Positions 55,573-63,871 of a DNA stretch of 64,000 bases are shown one piece after another. The notes beneath the pieces are model-generated. The model was not told the origin of the DNA. It saw only the letters and a list, made by a program, of their open reading frames with translations, and searched no databases. Source of the stretch: Formosa haliotis (GTDB taxonomy: Bacteria; Bacteroidota; Bacteroidia; Flavobacteriales; Flavobacteriaceae); the NCBI RefSeq assembly GCF_001685485.1, contig NZ_BDEL01000001.1, forward strand, positions 1,981,501 to 2,045,500, in the 5' to 3' direction. The first letter of the stretch is position 1. Every line of letters begins with the position of its first letter. The position numbers were made by a program, and so were the translations under genes.

Positions 55573-56097
55573 CTACTTAGACTTTTCTATTGCATCATCG
55601 TAAATAACAAAACCTTTCTTTTCGCAAAAATCATCTGTAAATGTAAAATTTACTTTGCGCTGTATTTCAGTTTCTAATTTAGAAGCCATTTGTTTTATAT
55701 AAACAGTATTTAAATCCTCTCCTTCCACTACAACATCAATTACACCGGTATCTATCCCCTCTGCATAATCCCCAACCACAATCACACGAGACACATTCCC
55801 CATTCGATTCAGTACGGTTTGAACAATATTATCTAGCCCCACATACTTTCTCACCATATTTTGCAATGGTTTAAATAATGGGTGTTCGGTATTTGCTTTG
55901 TAAGTTACTTTATTTTGCTCTTTCCCTTTCCCGAGATAACCTGCAGAAGATAATTGATTTAATTCTTTACGGACAGCATTTGTAGATTCATTAAACTCCA
56001 TAGCCAAACCACGTAAATAACCGCTATTATTAGCGTTTATAAACAACTTTACGAGGATACGTATTCTGGTTTTTGAGGTAATTAAAGACTCTAACAT
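55573..56097 (-). CDS. Winged-helix regulator with nucleotidyltransferase-like domain
   Basis: A 174-residue protein at the head of the EPS operon. Residues 1-75 form an ArsR/MarR-like winged helix (LITSKTRIRILVKLFINANN, LRGLAMEFNESTNAVRKELN, QLSSAGYLGKGKEQNKVTY). Residues 80-170 resemble a nucleotidyltransferase (MNT-like) fold (VSRVIVVGDYAEGIDTGVID followed by VVVEG), but the usual G-S-x-A-x-G and D-x-D motifs are altered, so catalysis is doubtful. The start is MLESLIT (56097), since the longer in-frame start at 56148 overlaps the promoter. It probably regulates its own operon. Confidence 0.8.
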   Translation of the reverse strand: MLESLITSKTRIRILVKLFINANNSGYLRGLAMEFNESTNAVRKELNQLSSAGYLGKGKEQNKVTYKANTEHPLFKPLQNMVRKYVGLDNIVQTVLNRMGNVSRVIVVGDYAEGIDTGVIDVVVEGEDLNTVYIKQMASKLETEIQRKVNFTFTDDFCEKKGFVIYDDAIEKSK

Positions 56098-56118
56098 TCT
56101 GATTAATAAAACGAGTAA

Positions 56119-56150
56119 CAAAATTACTCTTTTTAATTTACTAAGCACAA
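56119..56150 (-). promoter_or_regulatory. Promoter of the EPS operon
   Basis: On the minus strand TTG (56150-56148), 21 bases, then TAATTTTG (56126-56119). Transcription should start near 56113, giving a leader of about 16 bases before the ATG at 56097. All genes from there to 26155 are on the same strand with short gaps or overlaps. The 223-base stretch 56098-56320 holds no other gene. Confidence 0.6.
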
Positions 56151-56320
56151 GAAAAAACTTAAGATTTTTTCACGAAAACGATTTAGTGTATTAAAATTAA
56201 TAATATGACAATAAATGCCATAAATAGATTATAATAACACAACTATTTATAGAGTTATACCATAATTTATTTAATTACTAACTAGATTGCACTGTATAAA
56301 AAGTTAAACGAATTAATTTT

Positions 56321-57139
56321 TTAGTATCCTTCAAAATTAAAGTTTAACATTTGTTTTGTTTTAGCATATATCTGAGGGAATTGCCCTCTAAATTCGGTAG
56401 GGTTTTCTATAAAATGTTCCATAATTACTGCTAAGAACTCAAATTGATTTAAAAAGGCATACTCTCTAAAAAACCGAGAACTTAAAAGTTTCTGACGCAA
56501 ACTTTCGTCTCTACCCAACAAACTTGTTAACTCGTTAAAACTATCATTGAATATAGTAGAACTCACATCACCTTCCTTCATACTATTCATATGTATAGCA
56601 TGTGTAAACTCATGTATACCTAGGTTTATATTATCATTTGTAACCTCTAAGCCATGTTTAAAATCAGCCCAAGATATCACCAAAGCTTTCATCCGCGGAT
56701 TCATTTCCCCCTTATGATAAGAAGCGTTTGAAGTAGAGTAAAATTTATCGGGATAAATAAATATTTTATCGATTAGCCCTATAAAAAAATCCCGAAACCC
56801 GAACGTTAAAATAACAGCATTTGCAGATATTAAAAGTTTCATATCGTGGGTTACCATTAAATTTTCCCGACCAATAAAATCTTTATCTTTTACAAAAGAC
56901 AACACTCTATGATCGAAATACAATTGCTGTTTTAAGGACAAGTTTTTATAAAAAGTAAAATTATCTTTTAGCAACTGCCTGTCTTCCATATTCATTTTTT
57001 TTAAGGACATATAAAAATGTACAAAAATGGGCTTCTTAAATAAGATAACATACACCATTTCCATCATCTTAAAAGTATAATATACCATAATTACAAGTAA
57101 AAAAAACAGAAACACCCCTAAAATTATTTTGCTAGGCAT
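56321..57139 (-). CDS. MtfA-like zinc-dependent peptidase, membrane-anchored
   Basis: A 272-residue protein with an N-terminal membrane helix (IILGVFLFFLLVIMVYYTF) and the MtfA/glucose-regulated metallopeptidase domain: HEFTH in LGIHEFTHAIHMNSM is the HExxH zinc site, preceded by NPRMKALVISWADFKHG. Relatives include E. coli MtfA, an aminopeptidase that binds the Mlc repressor, but that role cannot be assumed here. The start MPSKIILG (57139) places the membrane helix at the N-terminus; longer in-frame starts at 57175 and 57265 add poorly conserved sequence. It lies just upstream of the EPS operon on the same strand. Confidence 0.8.
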   Translation of the reverse strand: MPSKIILGVFLFFLLVIMVYYTFKMMEMVYVILFKKPIFVHFYMSLKKMNMEDRQLLKDNFTFYKNLSLKQQLYFDHRVLSFVKDKDFIGRENLMVTHDMKLLISANAVILTFGFRDFFIGLIDKIFIYPDKFYSTSNASYHKGEMNPRMKALVISWADFKHGLEVTNDNINLGIHEFTHAIHMNSMKEGDVSSTIFNDSFNELTSLLGRDESLRQKLLSSRFFREYAFLNQFEFLAVIMEHFIENPTEFRGQFPQIYAKTKQMLNFNFEGY

Positions 57140-57488
57140 GTTAAATTCCTGAATTAAGAAAGTTAATTTGATCATAAAATGAGAATTAGAAAAGCGAACA
57201 ATATAAAATTTATCGCATATAAATTTAAATATAAAACACTGACTAACACCACATTCTAAACACATTTAGACAACTTCATATAATTTCACGACGAGCCACC
57301 ATTTTTCTCTTTTAGCCTAGCTTTTCATCCCTACTTACCAACCATTCATCCAAAAAATATTAAGGTTTAATTATATAATAACACTAGCTTTCTAAATTTA
57401 ATTATATTTGCACCATCTAAACTATTGTATAAATTAAATATCAATGACTTACTTTAGTAGATTGCTATGAATCTAAAATAATTTTACT
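57140..57488. other. Intergenic region between the divergent peptidase and T9SS genes
   Basis: 349 AT-rich bases. It holds possible alternative upstream starts of the peptidase gene (57175, 57265) and, on the plus strand, the promoter-like box at 57403-57410. I see no RNA gene, repeat or terminator. Confidence 0.5.
57403..57410 (+). promoter_or_regulatory. -7 element ahead of the T9SS surface-protein gene
   Basis: TATATTTG matches the Bacteroidota -7 box. The leader to the ATG at 57489 would be about 74 bases; no -33 TTG is clear. Confidence 0.45.
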
Positions 57489-59810
57489 ATGAAGAAAATT
57501 TACTTATTATTACTATTTTGTATAACGTTTACTTTTATAAGTTATGGGCAAGTAACACAAACTTTATATAAACAAAGTTTCGACGGCTCCAATAATAATT
57601 GGTTACCAAACGAACCAAACCCTAGTTTCAAAACAAATTCTGCTATACAGTGGGGGGTGATGGATCAGTTAACAGTTCAAGCCGATGGTAACACCTATAC
57701 TTTAGGAAGTATTGATGGCAACAATTTTTTAGCTTTAAATGCTAAAACTTTTAACACCCCTCCAAACCAAAATAAAGTATTTACTTTTTGGTTACAAGAT
57801 GTTGATATCTCTGGCCATTCTGGTGTTGAAATGACTTTTACTTGGGAGTTTTCTGCCCAGAGTGAAACAGCAAAACCAACTGTAAATTATGAAGCATACG
57901 GAGATGAAGATTTTGACAATCCCTTCGCATATACTACAGAATCATTAATTAAAGACCAAAGTTCAACTACAGGAGGATCCCACATTATAGTACCAGATAA
58001 CAAGAACTATAACAGTGTTTCGCTGTTTATAACTATAGACTATACTAATGTTACAACCTCAACTGATATCAATAAATTTATGATTGGGTTTGACAACTTT
58101 TACATCACTTCTACCACCAATAATTATCCTGGTTATGTTTATACAGGCACTTCTTGGACAAAACCATCTAGCTACCCTAATGCTCCTTCTGAACCTGATA
58201 ACACCACAGGTGCACACGATGCTTTAATTCTTTCAGGTAATTATGAGGTTAACTCAAATGTGATATTAAAAAATGTGTACACGGAAGTAGGGGCTGGAAC
58301 TACAATTAAACCTACAGGTTCGTTAACAGTAAATAATATTGAAACAATCAATAACTTAGTTATAGAATCAACAAGTATGAATTACGGATCCTTGGTTGTT
58401 AATGGCACAATAGAAGGTAATGCGAGTTATAAAAGACATGTAAATATAGACGGACAGAACGATCTTATTTCTGCCCCGGTTACAGGACAAACTTTTGGTT
58501 CTTTTGCTGCAGCAAACCCCAATTTAGCTTCGGCAGATATAACGAACACTACTATTAAAAAATTTGGTCCTTTTTCTAAATCTGGTAACGGAGAATCGTA
58601 CGACAATTGGGGAACAAGTTCAAGTGCTGAAGGTAACAGGGCTCTTGCTGCTGCAGTAGGATACAGAACCGCATCTACAGATAACGGAACATTTACTTTT
58701 ACAGGTGTAGTAAATACTCAAAACATTAATGCCCCAGTATATCACAATTTGGCTCAAGACTATTCCCAATGGAACTTAATTGGAAACCCATACCCTTCTT
58801 ATTTAAGTGTTCAAGATTTTTTAGCCGCCAATGAAAAAGGAGAATATAATGTTGGAACGGAAAACAACCCGATTTATGAAACTAGAAATAAGTTTTTTCC
58901 TGGAAAATATGCCGTATATGGTTATGATGGAGATGCTTCAGATGGTTGGGATATTCACAATTTAACTTCGGATTATCTTATAGCTCCGGGACAAGGTTTT
59001 TATGTTGGTGTAGGAGAGAACTATTCTGGCGAAATGTATTTCACACGTACCATGAGACGCTCCACCGGTGGAGATGATTTTATACCACAAAGAGCTAATA
59101 ATTATAATAAAACACATTTCAAATTATCTCTTTCGACCATTGACAAATTACGTCATACCAGCGAAGTTTACTTCCTCGACGACATTGTAACATTAAGTCT
59201 AGACGAAGGTTACGATGCTACTATTTTCGGAAACAACTCGTCCGGTTACACCCTATTTACACAGCTAGTGGAAAGTAACCCTACTTATAAATTGGGGATT
59301 CAAAGCTTACCTAATTCATCCTTGAATGAGGAAGGTGTTAAGGTAGCTCTAGGTGTTATAGCTCCACAAGGGCAACAATTAATTATAGATATTAAAGAAA
59401 CTACATTAACAGATGATGTATTAGTATATCTAGAGGATACTAAAAACAATACGTGGACCTTATTAAACGAAAAAGCCTATACATTTACTACAGATTCTAG
59501 ATTAACAGGAACCGGGAGATTCTATATACATGTTTCGAAAGACGATAGGTTATCTTTAGACAAAGAAAATCAATTAGAAAACTTGAAATTTATAACTGGA
59601 AATCAATCCATTAAGATAAAGGGCCTTTTAGAAAAAGACTCAAAAATTACAATATTTGACATTCAAGGACGTTCTTTAACAAATAGAATATTAAACAATA
59701 CAGTTAATGAATTTACCGTTAACACTGCAAATTATAGTAGTGGGATATACATTGTTAAAATTGAAAATGTAAAAGGAAACAATTTATCAAAACGTGTTAT
59801 TTTAAAATAA
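57489..59810 (+). CDS. Type IX secretion system cargo protein with type A sorting domain
   Basis: A 773-residue surface or secreted protein. It has a signal peptide (MKKIYLLLLFCITFTFISYG) and an N-terminal jelly-roll-like region (about 25-210). The beta-rich middle includes the WNLIGNPYPSYLSVQDFL block common in flavobacterial surface proteins. The C-terminal type A sorting domain of about 70 residues has ITIFDIQGRSLTNRIL and NYSSGIYIVKIENVKG, ending LSKRVILK. No enzymatic domain is recognised. PorT in the same window is part of the export machine. It lies 37 bases upstream of a small exported protein, suggesting cotranscription. Confidence 0.88.
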   Translation: MKKIYLLLLFCITFTFISYGQVTQTLYKQSFDGSNNNWLPNEPNPSFKTNSAIQWGVMDQLTVQADGNTYTLGSIDGNNFLALNAKTFNTPPNQNKVFTFWLQDVDISGHSGVEMTFTWEFSAQSETAKPTVNYEAYGDEDFDNPFAYTTESLIKDQSSTTGGSHIIVPDNKNYNSVSLFITIDYTNVTTSTDINKFMIGFDNFYITSTTNNYPGYVYTGTSWTKPSSYPNAPSEPDNTTGAHDALILSGNYEVNSNVILKNVYTEVGAGTTIKPTGSLTVNNIETINNLVIESTSMNYGSLVVNGTIEGNASYKRHVNIDGQNDLISAPVTGQTFGSFAAANPNLASADITNTTIKKFGPFSKSGNGESYDNWGTSSSAEGNRALAAAVGYRTASTDNGTFTFTGVVNTQNINAPVYHNLAQDYSQWNLIGNPYPSYLSVQDFLAANEKGEYNVGTENNPIYETRNKFFPGKYAVYGYDGDASDGWDIHNLTSDYLIAPGQGFYVGVGENYSGEMYFTRTMRRSTGGDDFIPQRANNYNKTHFKLSLSTIDKLRHTSEVYFLDDIVTLSLDEGYDATIFGNNSSGYTLFTQLVESNPTYKLGIQSLPNSSLNEEGVKVALGVIAPQGQQLIIDIKETTLTDDVLVYLEDTKNNTWTLLNEKAYTFTTDSRLTGTGRFYIHVSKDDRLSLDKENQLENLKFITGNQSIKIKGLLEKDSKITIFDIQGRSLTNRILNNTVNEFTVNTANYSSGIYIVKIENVKGNNLSKRVILK

Positions 59811-59834
59811 CAATTTATTTACACAAACTTAGTT

Positions 59835-59842
59835 TATATTTG
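59835..59842 (+). promoter_or_regulatory. -7 element immediately before the small exported protein
   Basis: TATATTTG ends 5 bases before the ATG at 59848. If used, the transcript would be leaderless or nearly so. No -33 TTG is clear, so it may be chance in AT-rich DNA. Confidence 0.3.
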
Positions 59843-59847
59843 TACTT

Positions 59848-60138
59848 ATGAAAAAAGAAATTGAAAATAAAGATATAACTCGTAAAGAGGCTATTAAAAA
59901 AATGGGTAAATACGCTGCATTAACGGCAGTAGGTACATTTGCTGTTTTAAGCCCATTACGAGCACAGGACAAAAGTAATCCTCTAAATCCAGGAAATAGT
60001 GCTGCATCAGAACAAACTTTAGAAATCACTCCTACAGAAGAAGCAACTCCAAGCAGTTCTAGGTCTAACGGGAATGGATATGGTAGAGGAAATGGAAATG
60101 GACACGGCTACGGACACGAAAAAAATAAACATAACTAA
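59848..60138 (+). CDS. Small exported Gly/Asn/His-rich protein, candidate substrate of the adjacent enzymes
   Basis: A 96-residue protein. Residues 1-40 form a signal peptide that looks Tat-like but with RK instead of RR (TRKEAIKKMGKYAALTAVGT), ending SPLRAQ. The mature part has a Thr/Glu/Ser linker and a low-complexity C-terminal tail from residue 73 (SNGNGYGRGNGNGHGYGHE). I recognise no family. The HprK-like kinase gene starts 6 bases after its stop and a nucleotidyltransferase gene follows, so this could be their substrate. A plain structural or metal-binding surface peptide is equally possible. Confidence 0.7.
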   Translation: MKKEIENKDITRKEAIKKMGKYAALTAVGTFAVLSPLRAQDKSNPLNPGNSAASEQTLEITPTEEATPSSSRSNGNGYGRGNGNGHGYGHEKNKHN

Positions 60139-60144
60139 GGTTTA

Positions 60145-61278
60145 TTGAACAATAATTTAGTTCCTAAATATACTCAATCCGTTAGTGAGTCTATCATACT
60201 TTGGTTCGAGACATCGAATCAATATACGGTAGTCGCTAACGGATTATTTCATTTAATTCAGATTTATTTTAATTCTGAAAGCAAAAACCAATGCATAAAA
60301 CGAATAAGTCAAAAATTATCTAACTCAACCGAAGAGGCAGAACCTATTTTTGATGATTTAGATCAATTTATTAAAGATCAAAACAAGACCTTAGAGCATG
60401 AAGTAATCGAAGATTTAGTCGGGTTTACAAATACTCAACGACATATGTCACGCTATTATTCCATTTTAGATCAAACTGTAAAGGTTTATTTTCAATCTGA
60501 ATTACTCCTTAATTACATTCATCCTCAATTAGTACATTTAGAAATCTCAGATTCTAATGTACATTTACACGAATTCGATATTTATGAAGATGACCGTGCA
60601 ATAAAATTATACCGAGACGAAAGGTTTGTTAAATCATTTCCTAAAGCGGGTTTCCATTTTTTACAAGGAAAATTTGCCATGGAATTAATTTGTGCCCTTT
60701 ACAACAAAAAAGAACATGATTGGATAGGTATGTTTCATGCTTCTACAGTTTCAAATACCAAAGAAGCAGTCATGATTATTGGCACCTCTGGAAGTGGTAA
60801 AAGCACATTAACAAGCTTACTCGCCAATAGTGGCCTAGATCTTGTTGCAGATGACACTACGCCCATATTACGAGACGATTTAAACACCTACTACTACCCT
60901 GCAGGCATCTCGGTTAAACAGGGTGCATTTAATGCTTTAGAACAAATCGTTCCAAATTTTGACAAACTCAAGGAGAATCATCTTTACAAATATAAAGGTA
61001 CTATAAAATACGTGCCTACAAAACGTCCGATAAAAACCAATCTGCCTTGCAAAACGATTGTACTCGTGAAATACAAGAAAAATTCTGAAACAATTCTAGA
61101 ACCTTGTCCGGCAACAGAAGCCCTAGAAATTCTAATCCCCGATTCTTGGATTTCTCCTCATCCAGAAAATGCGAAAGCATTTTTAGAATGGATTTCTACA
61201 GTAACATTCTATAAATTAACTTACAGCAACAACCAAGAGGCTATTGATATATTTTCGACTATATTTAACAAGGCATAG
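60145..61278 (+). CDS. HprK-like kinase, possible PqqD-like N-terminal domain
   Basis: A 377-residue P-loop protein starting at TTG 6 bases after the small-protein stop. Residues 213-221 (GTSGSGKST) are the P-loop and residues 233-237 (LVADD) match the HPr kinase active-site strand; the rest of the core runs to about residue 300. It is not true HprK: the N-terminal HprK domain is missing. Instead residues 14-80 (VVANGLFHLIQIYFN, STEEAEPIFDDLDQFIKD) have the pattern of a PqqD-like recognition domain. Such kinases occur in HPr-rel and lasso-peptide systems, where they phosphorylate or otherwise modify peptides. Exact substrate unknown. Confidence 0.78.
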   Translation: MNNNLVPKYTQSVSESIILWFETSNQYTVVANGLFHLIQIYFNSESKNQCIKRISQKLSNSTEEAEPIFDDLDQFIKDQNKTLEHEVIEDLVGFTNTQRHMSRYYSILDQTVKVYFQSELLLNYIHPQLVHLEISDSNVHLHEFDIYEDDRAIKLYRDERFVKSFPKAGFHFLQGKFAMELICALYNKKEHDWIGMFHASTVSNTKEAVMIIGTSGSGKSTLTSLLANSGLDLVADDTTPILRDDLNTYYYPAGISVKQGAFNALEQIVPNFDKLKENHLYKYKGTIKYVPTKRPIKTNLPCKTIVLVKYKKNSETILEPCPATEALEILIPDSWISPHPENAKAFLEWISTVTFYKLTYSNNQEAIDIFSTIFNKA

Positions 61279-61287
61279 TCTAAATTT

Positions 61288-62358
61288 ATGAAAGCGTTTC
61301 AAAATACCTTACATCATATTGCGTCTATATTAAGTTTTGAAAACAATAGAGAACAATTAAAACTCCAGATTGAAAACAAAACTATAGACTGGGATAACAT
61401 CGTTAAAGTAGCAAGCAGTTACCTTATACTACCGGCAATATATTCTAGACTTAAAAGTAAAGACCTTTTAAACTTACTCCCAGAGGAGCTTAAAAATTAT
61501 TTACAATACATTTCCGATTTAAATACCGACCGAAACAACACACTTTTAGAAGAAGTTAAACTCATTAGCAAGTGGTTTAGTTTAGAACAAATAGAACACG
61601 TTTTTTTAAAAGGAACTGCTATGATAGCCTCTAATTATTACAAAGACAACACAGAACGTATGATTGGCGACATCGATGTTTTAGTTCCTAAAAACCAAAG
61701 CCAGAAAGCCTTCGATTTACTCTTAAGCAAAGGTTATACCTATGCATCGACACCTACTATAAATCCAAAGTATTTTGAAGACAAACACTTATACCGGTTA
61801 GCATCTAAAGCACATATTGGAGCAGTAGAAATTCATTTCAAACTTCTAGATAAAGATCAGAAAGATTTTGAACCTCGTGATGTTTTAGCAGATAAACAAT
61901 TTGTTGGCACCGATAATATACCAATAGCAAGTGTAAAACATTTAGTGTTGCACAATATTCTCAACTTTCAAATAAACGATAAAGGGTCTTATTATAATTT
62001 TATTGGACTGAAAAATTATTTTGACACCTTGGTCTTACTCCCTAGATTGAACACTTCAGATTTAGCTTCTATTACAAAAAATGTCTATGTTAGAGATAAT
62101 ATTAACTTGGGCACATTATATTTTAAGGAATTTCCTTCCCTTAAAAAAACGATTAGAGAACGCTTAAAACTAAATACCTATAGGTTTATAAGCTCCAATC
62201 GTCGGGCTAAAAGCCTACATTATAAATCTCTTGCCTATTTCGATTTGTCTAAACTCTTGTTACATCGTACTTGGTTCTTTATTAAAAACAAAAATTACAG
62301 AAAAGATGTTTTGAACGATAAAGAGCGCATTACTGAATTTATAAAATCTAAATTATAA
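61288..62358 (+). CDS. NTP_transf_5-type nucleotidyltransferase
   Basis: A 356-residue protein of the uncharacterised nucleotidyltransferase family. After a helical N-terminus (about 1-100), the NTase core shows VFLKGTAMIASNYY with GDIDVLVP (D128 and D130 as metal ligands) and a third strand VEIHFKLLDK. It starts 9 bases after the kinase gene. This NTase with an HprK-like kinase is a recurring pair in peptide-modifying and exopolysaccharide-linked clusters; its transferred group is not known. It ends convergently with the rhodanese-thioredoxin gene. Confidence 0.8.
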   Translation: MKAFQNTLHHIASILSFENNREQLKLQIENKTIDWDNIVKVASSYLILPAIYSRLKSKDLLNLLPEELKNYLQYISDLNTDRNNTLLEEVKLISKWFSLEQIEHVFLKGTAMIASNYYKDNTERMIGDIDVLVPKNQSQKAFDLLLSKGYTYASTPTINPKYFEDKHLYRLASKAHIGAVEIHFKLLDKDQKDFEPRDVLADKQFVGTDNIPIASVKHLVLHNILNFQINDKGSYYNFIGLKNYFDTLVLLPRLNTSDLASITKNVYVRDNINLGTLYFKEFPSLKKTIRERLKLNTYRFISSNRRAKSLHYKSLAYFDLSKLLLHRTWFFIKNKNYRKDVLNDKERITEFIKSKL

Positions 62359-62371
62359 CCACGTTATAATT
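62353..62371. terminator. Possible weak bidirectional terminator hairpin
   Basis: ATTATAAC and GTTATAAT pair around a 3-base loop between two convergent genes, overlapping the stop of the NTase gene. There is no strong T-run, so this is tentative. Confidence 0.3.
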
Positions 62372-62374
62372 AAA

Positions 62375-63085
62375 TCAATGTTGTTCTAATTGACTTACTA
62401 CATCTGCTTTTTCTATAAAACCAAAATTACTCCACACTAGATTCTTATTCTTATAAAGTTGTAGAACGGGTAATGCATCAACTCCCAAAATTTTACATAA
62501 TGCCTTATTTTTATCGACATCGATACGCACAACCTCTACCGTAGTTTTCATATCTAACGAAATTTCCTTTAAATAAGGTTCCATCTTTTTACATGGCGCA
62601 CACCAATCGGCATAGAAATCGACTAAAACTAATTTATCAGGTTCCAATAGCTTGTCAAACTCCTGCTTTGTCATGCCTTCGCTAGAATTACTAGGCGTCA
62701 TTTCAGGTAAGTTTTTACTGCGCCATTTCATTAATCCGCCATCTAGTTCATAAACCTTAGTAAATCCATCTAAACGCATCTGAGAGGCTGCTTTTGCACT
62801 TCGTGCACCACTTAAACAATACACCAAAATCGCTTCTGTTTTATCTAACCTTGCTGTTTCGTTTTGAAAACTATCGGCCTTCCAATCTACATTTTTAGCA
62901 TTGGCTATATGTCCGCTATCATATTCTGAAGGCGTTCGCACATCGATAAGCGGAATTTCTGGGTGCTCAGTTATCATTTTAGCAAAATCGGAAACCGACA
63001 ATGTTGTATTTTCAGTTTGTGCTAGAGTCATTTGCCATGTAAAAACTACTACGAAGGTTAAAAGATATTGGATCTGTTTTATCAT
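62375..63085 (-). CDS. Exported rhodanese-thioredoxin fusion protein
   Basis: A 236-residue protein with a signal peptide (MIKQIQYLLTFVVVFTWQMTLAQ). A rhodanese domain (about 25-130) has the active-site loop VYCLSGARSAKAA with its catalytic cysteine, and a thioredoxin domain (about 140-236) has WCAPCKKM with both redox cysteines and the cis-proline VDALPVLQLY. It likely acts in the periplasm in thiol or sulfur handling. Both catalytic sites are intact. It is a single gene with no obvious operon partner. Confidence 0.9.
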   Translation of the reverse strand: MIKQIQYLLTFVVVFTWQMTLAQTENTTLSVSDFAKMITEHPEIPLIDVRTPSEYDSGHIANAKNVDWKADSFQNETARLDKTEAILVYCLSGARSAKAASQMRLDGFTKVYELDGGLMKWRSKNLPEMTPSNSSEGMTKQEFDKLLEPDKLVLVDFYADWCAPCKKMEPYLKEISLDMKTTVEVVRIDVDKNKALCKILGVDALPVLQLYKNKNLVWSNFGFIEKADVVSQLEQH

Positions 63086-63183
63086 GATATATATTTTATA
63101 ATAGCGTTTTTATTGAACCAAATATGTGGTTATATTACAAATAAAGCGCAATTAACAAAATTAAGTTAATTACGCTTTTATTG

Positions 63184-63257
63184 TGACCGCGAAGGGATTC
63201 GAACCCCCAACCCTCAGAGCCGAAATCTGATATTCTATCCAGTTGAACTACGCAGCC
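63184..63257 (-). tRNA. tRNA-Arg (anticodon TCG)
   Basis: A 74-base minus-strand tRNA. The acceptor stem is GGCTGCG with CGCGGTC, and the anticodon stem TCAGA/TCTGA holds the loop TTTCGGC, giving anticodon TCG (reads CGA). The T-arm GGGGGTTCGAATCCC is standard. CCA is not encoded. A small triplicated 7-base repeat follows at 63267-63287. Confidence 0.93.
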
Positions 63258-63266
63258 ATTTATTTA

Positions 63267-63287
63267 TTGTTAGTTGTTAGTTGTTAG
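63267..63287. repeat. Three tandem copies of TTGTTAG
   Basis: The heptamer TTGTTAG occurs three times without interruption between the tRNA and the YqeY-type gene. It is probably a neutral short tandem repeat. Confidence 0.7.
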
Positions 63288-63323
63288 AACATACTATTTT
63301 CCAACTCTAATATCTAAAAACAA

Positions 63324-63773
63324 CTAAGCCAACTTTGCTTTAACAATATTCGAAATGGTTTTACCATCTGCTTTTCCTGCTAATTGAGCGCTAACGATTC
63401 CCATTACTTTCCCCATATCTTTCATGCCTTGGGCTCCCGTTTCTGAAATGGTTTGTAATACTACTTTTTCTATATCTTCATCACTAAGTTGTTCTGGTAA
63501 AAACTGACTTATCACCTCGGCCTGAGCTAATTCTGGCTCAGCCAAATCGGCACGATTTTGTTCTGTATAAATAGCAGCACTATCCTTACGTTGCTTAACT
63601 AATTTAGATAATATTTTTATTTCTTGCTCTTCAGAAATCTCTTCCTTAGAACCTGTTTCTGTTTGTGCTAATAATAATTCAGACTTTACCGCTCTTAACG
63701 CAGCTAAAGCCGTTTGGTCTTTTGCTTTCATGGCAGTTTTCATAGCTGTCATGATATTTTGTTGTAAACCCAT
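63324..63773 (-). CDS. GatB/YqeY domain protein
   Basis: A 149-residue YqeY-like protein, related to the C-terminal tRNA-binding domain of the GatB amidotransferase subunit. Visible parts are MKTAMKAKDQTALAALRAVK, the helical EEQEIKILSKLVKQRKDSAA, ELAQAEVISQFLPEQLSDED and MGKVMGIVSAQLAGKADGKT. Function in relatives is unsettled. It lies just downstream of ftsZ behind that gene's terminator, an arrangement familiar from flavobacteria. Confidence 0.9.
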   Translation of the reverse strand: MGLQQNIMTAMKTAMKAKDQTALAALRAVKSELLLAQTETGSKEEISEEQEIKILSKLVKQRKDSAAIYTEQNRADLAEPELAQAEVISQFLPEQLSDEDIEKVVLQTISETGAQGMKDMGKVMGIVSAQLAGKADGKTISNIVKAKLA

Positions 63774-63792
63774 AATTGTAATTTGTTGCGAA

Positions 63793-63834
63793 GATAAAAA
63801 TAAAAACCCAGAAATCTCTAAGAGTTTCTGGGTT
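63793..63834 (-). terminator. Intrinsic terminator after ftsZ
   Basis: AACCCAGAAA (63805-63814) and TTTCTGGGTT (63825-63834) form a perfect 10-bp stem; on the minus strand a T-rich tract follows. It sits about 37 bases after the ftsZ stop and ahead of the YqeY-type gene. Confidence 0.85.
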
Positions 63835-63871
63835 AAAAAAGCTAAAAAATTAACTAAAATTTGCTATTAAT

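Noticed and set aside
57489..62358. Complete lasso-peptide gene cluster
   Set aside because: An HprK-like kinase and NTP_transf_5 protein are present, but there is no asparagine-synthase-like cyclase, no B1/B2 leader protease and the small protein has a secretion signal rather than a lasso leader.
63267..63287. CRISPR or regulatory repeat
   Set aside because: Three contiguous 7-base copies without spacers are a simple tandem repeat. No CRISPR array was noticed in the window.
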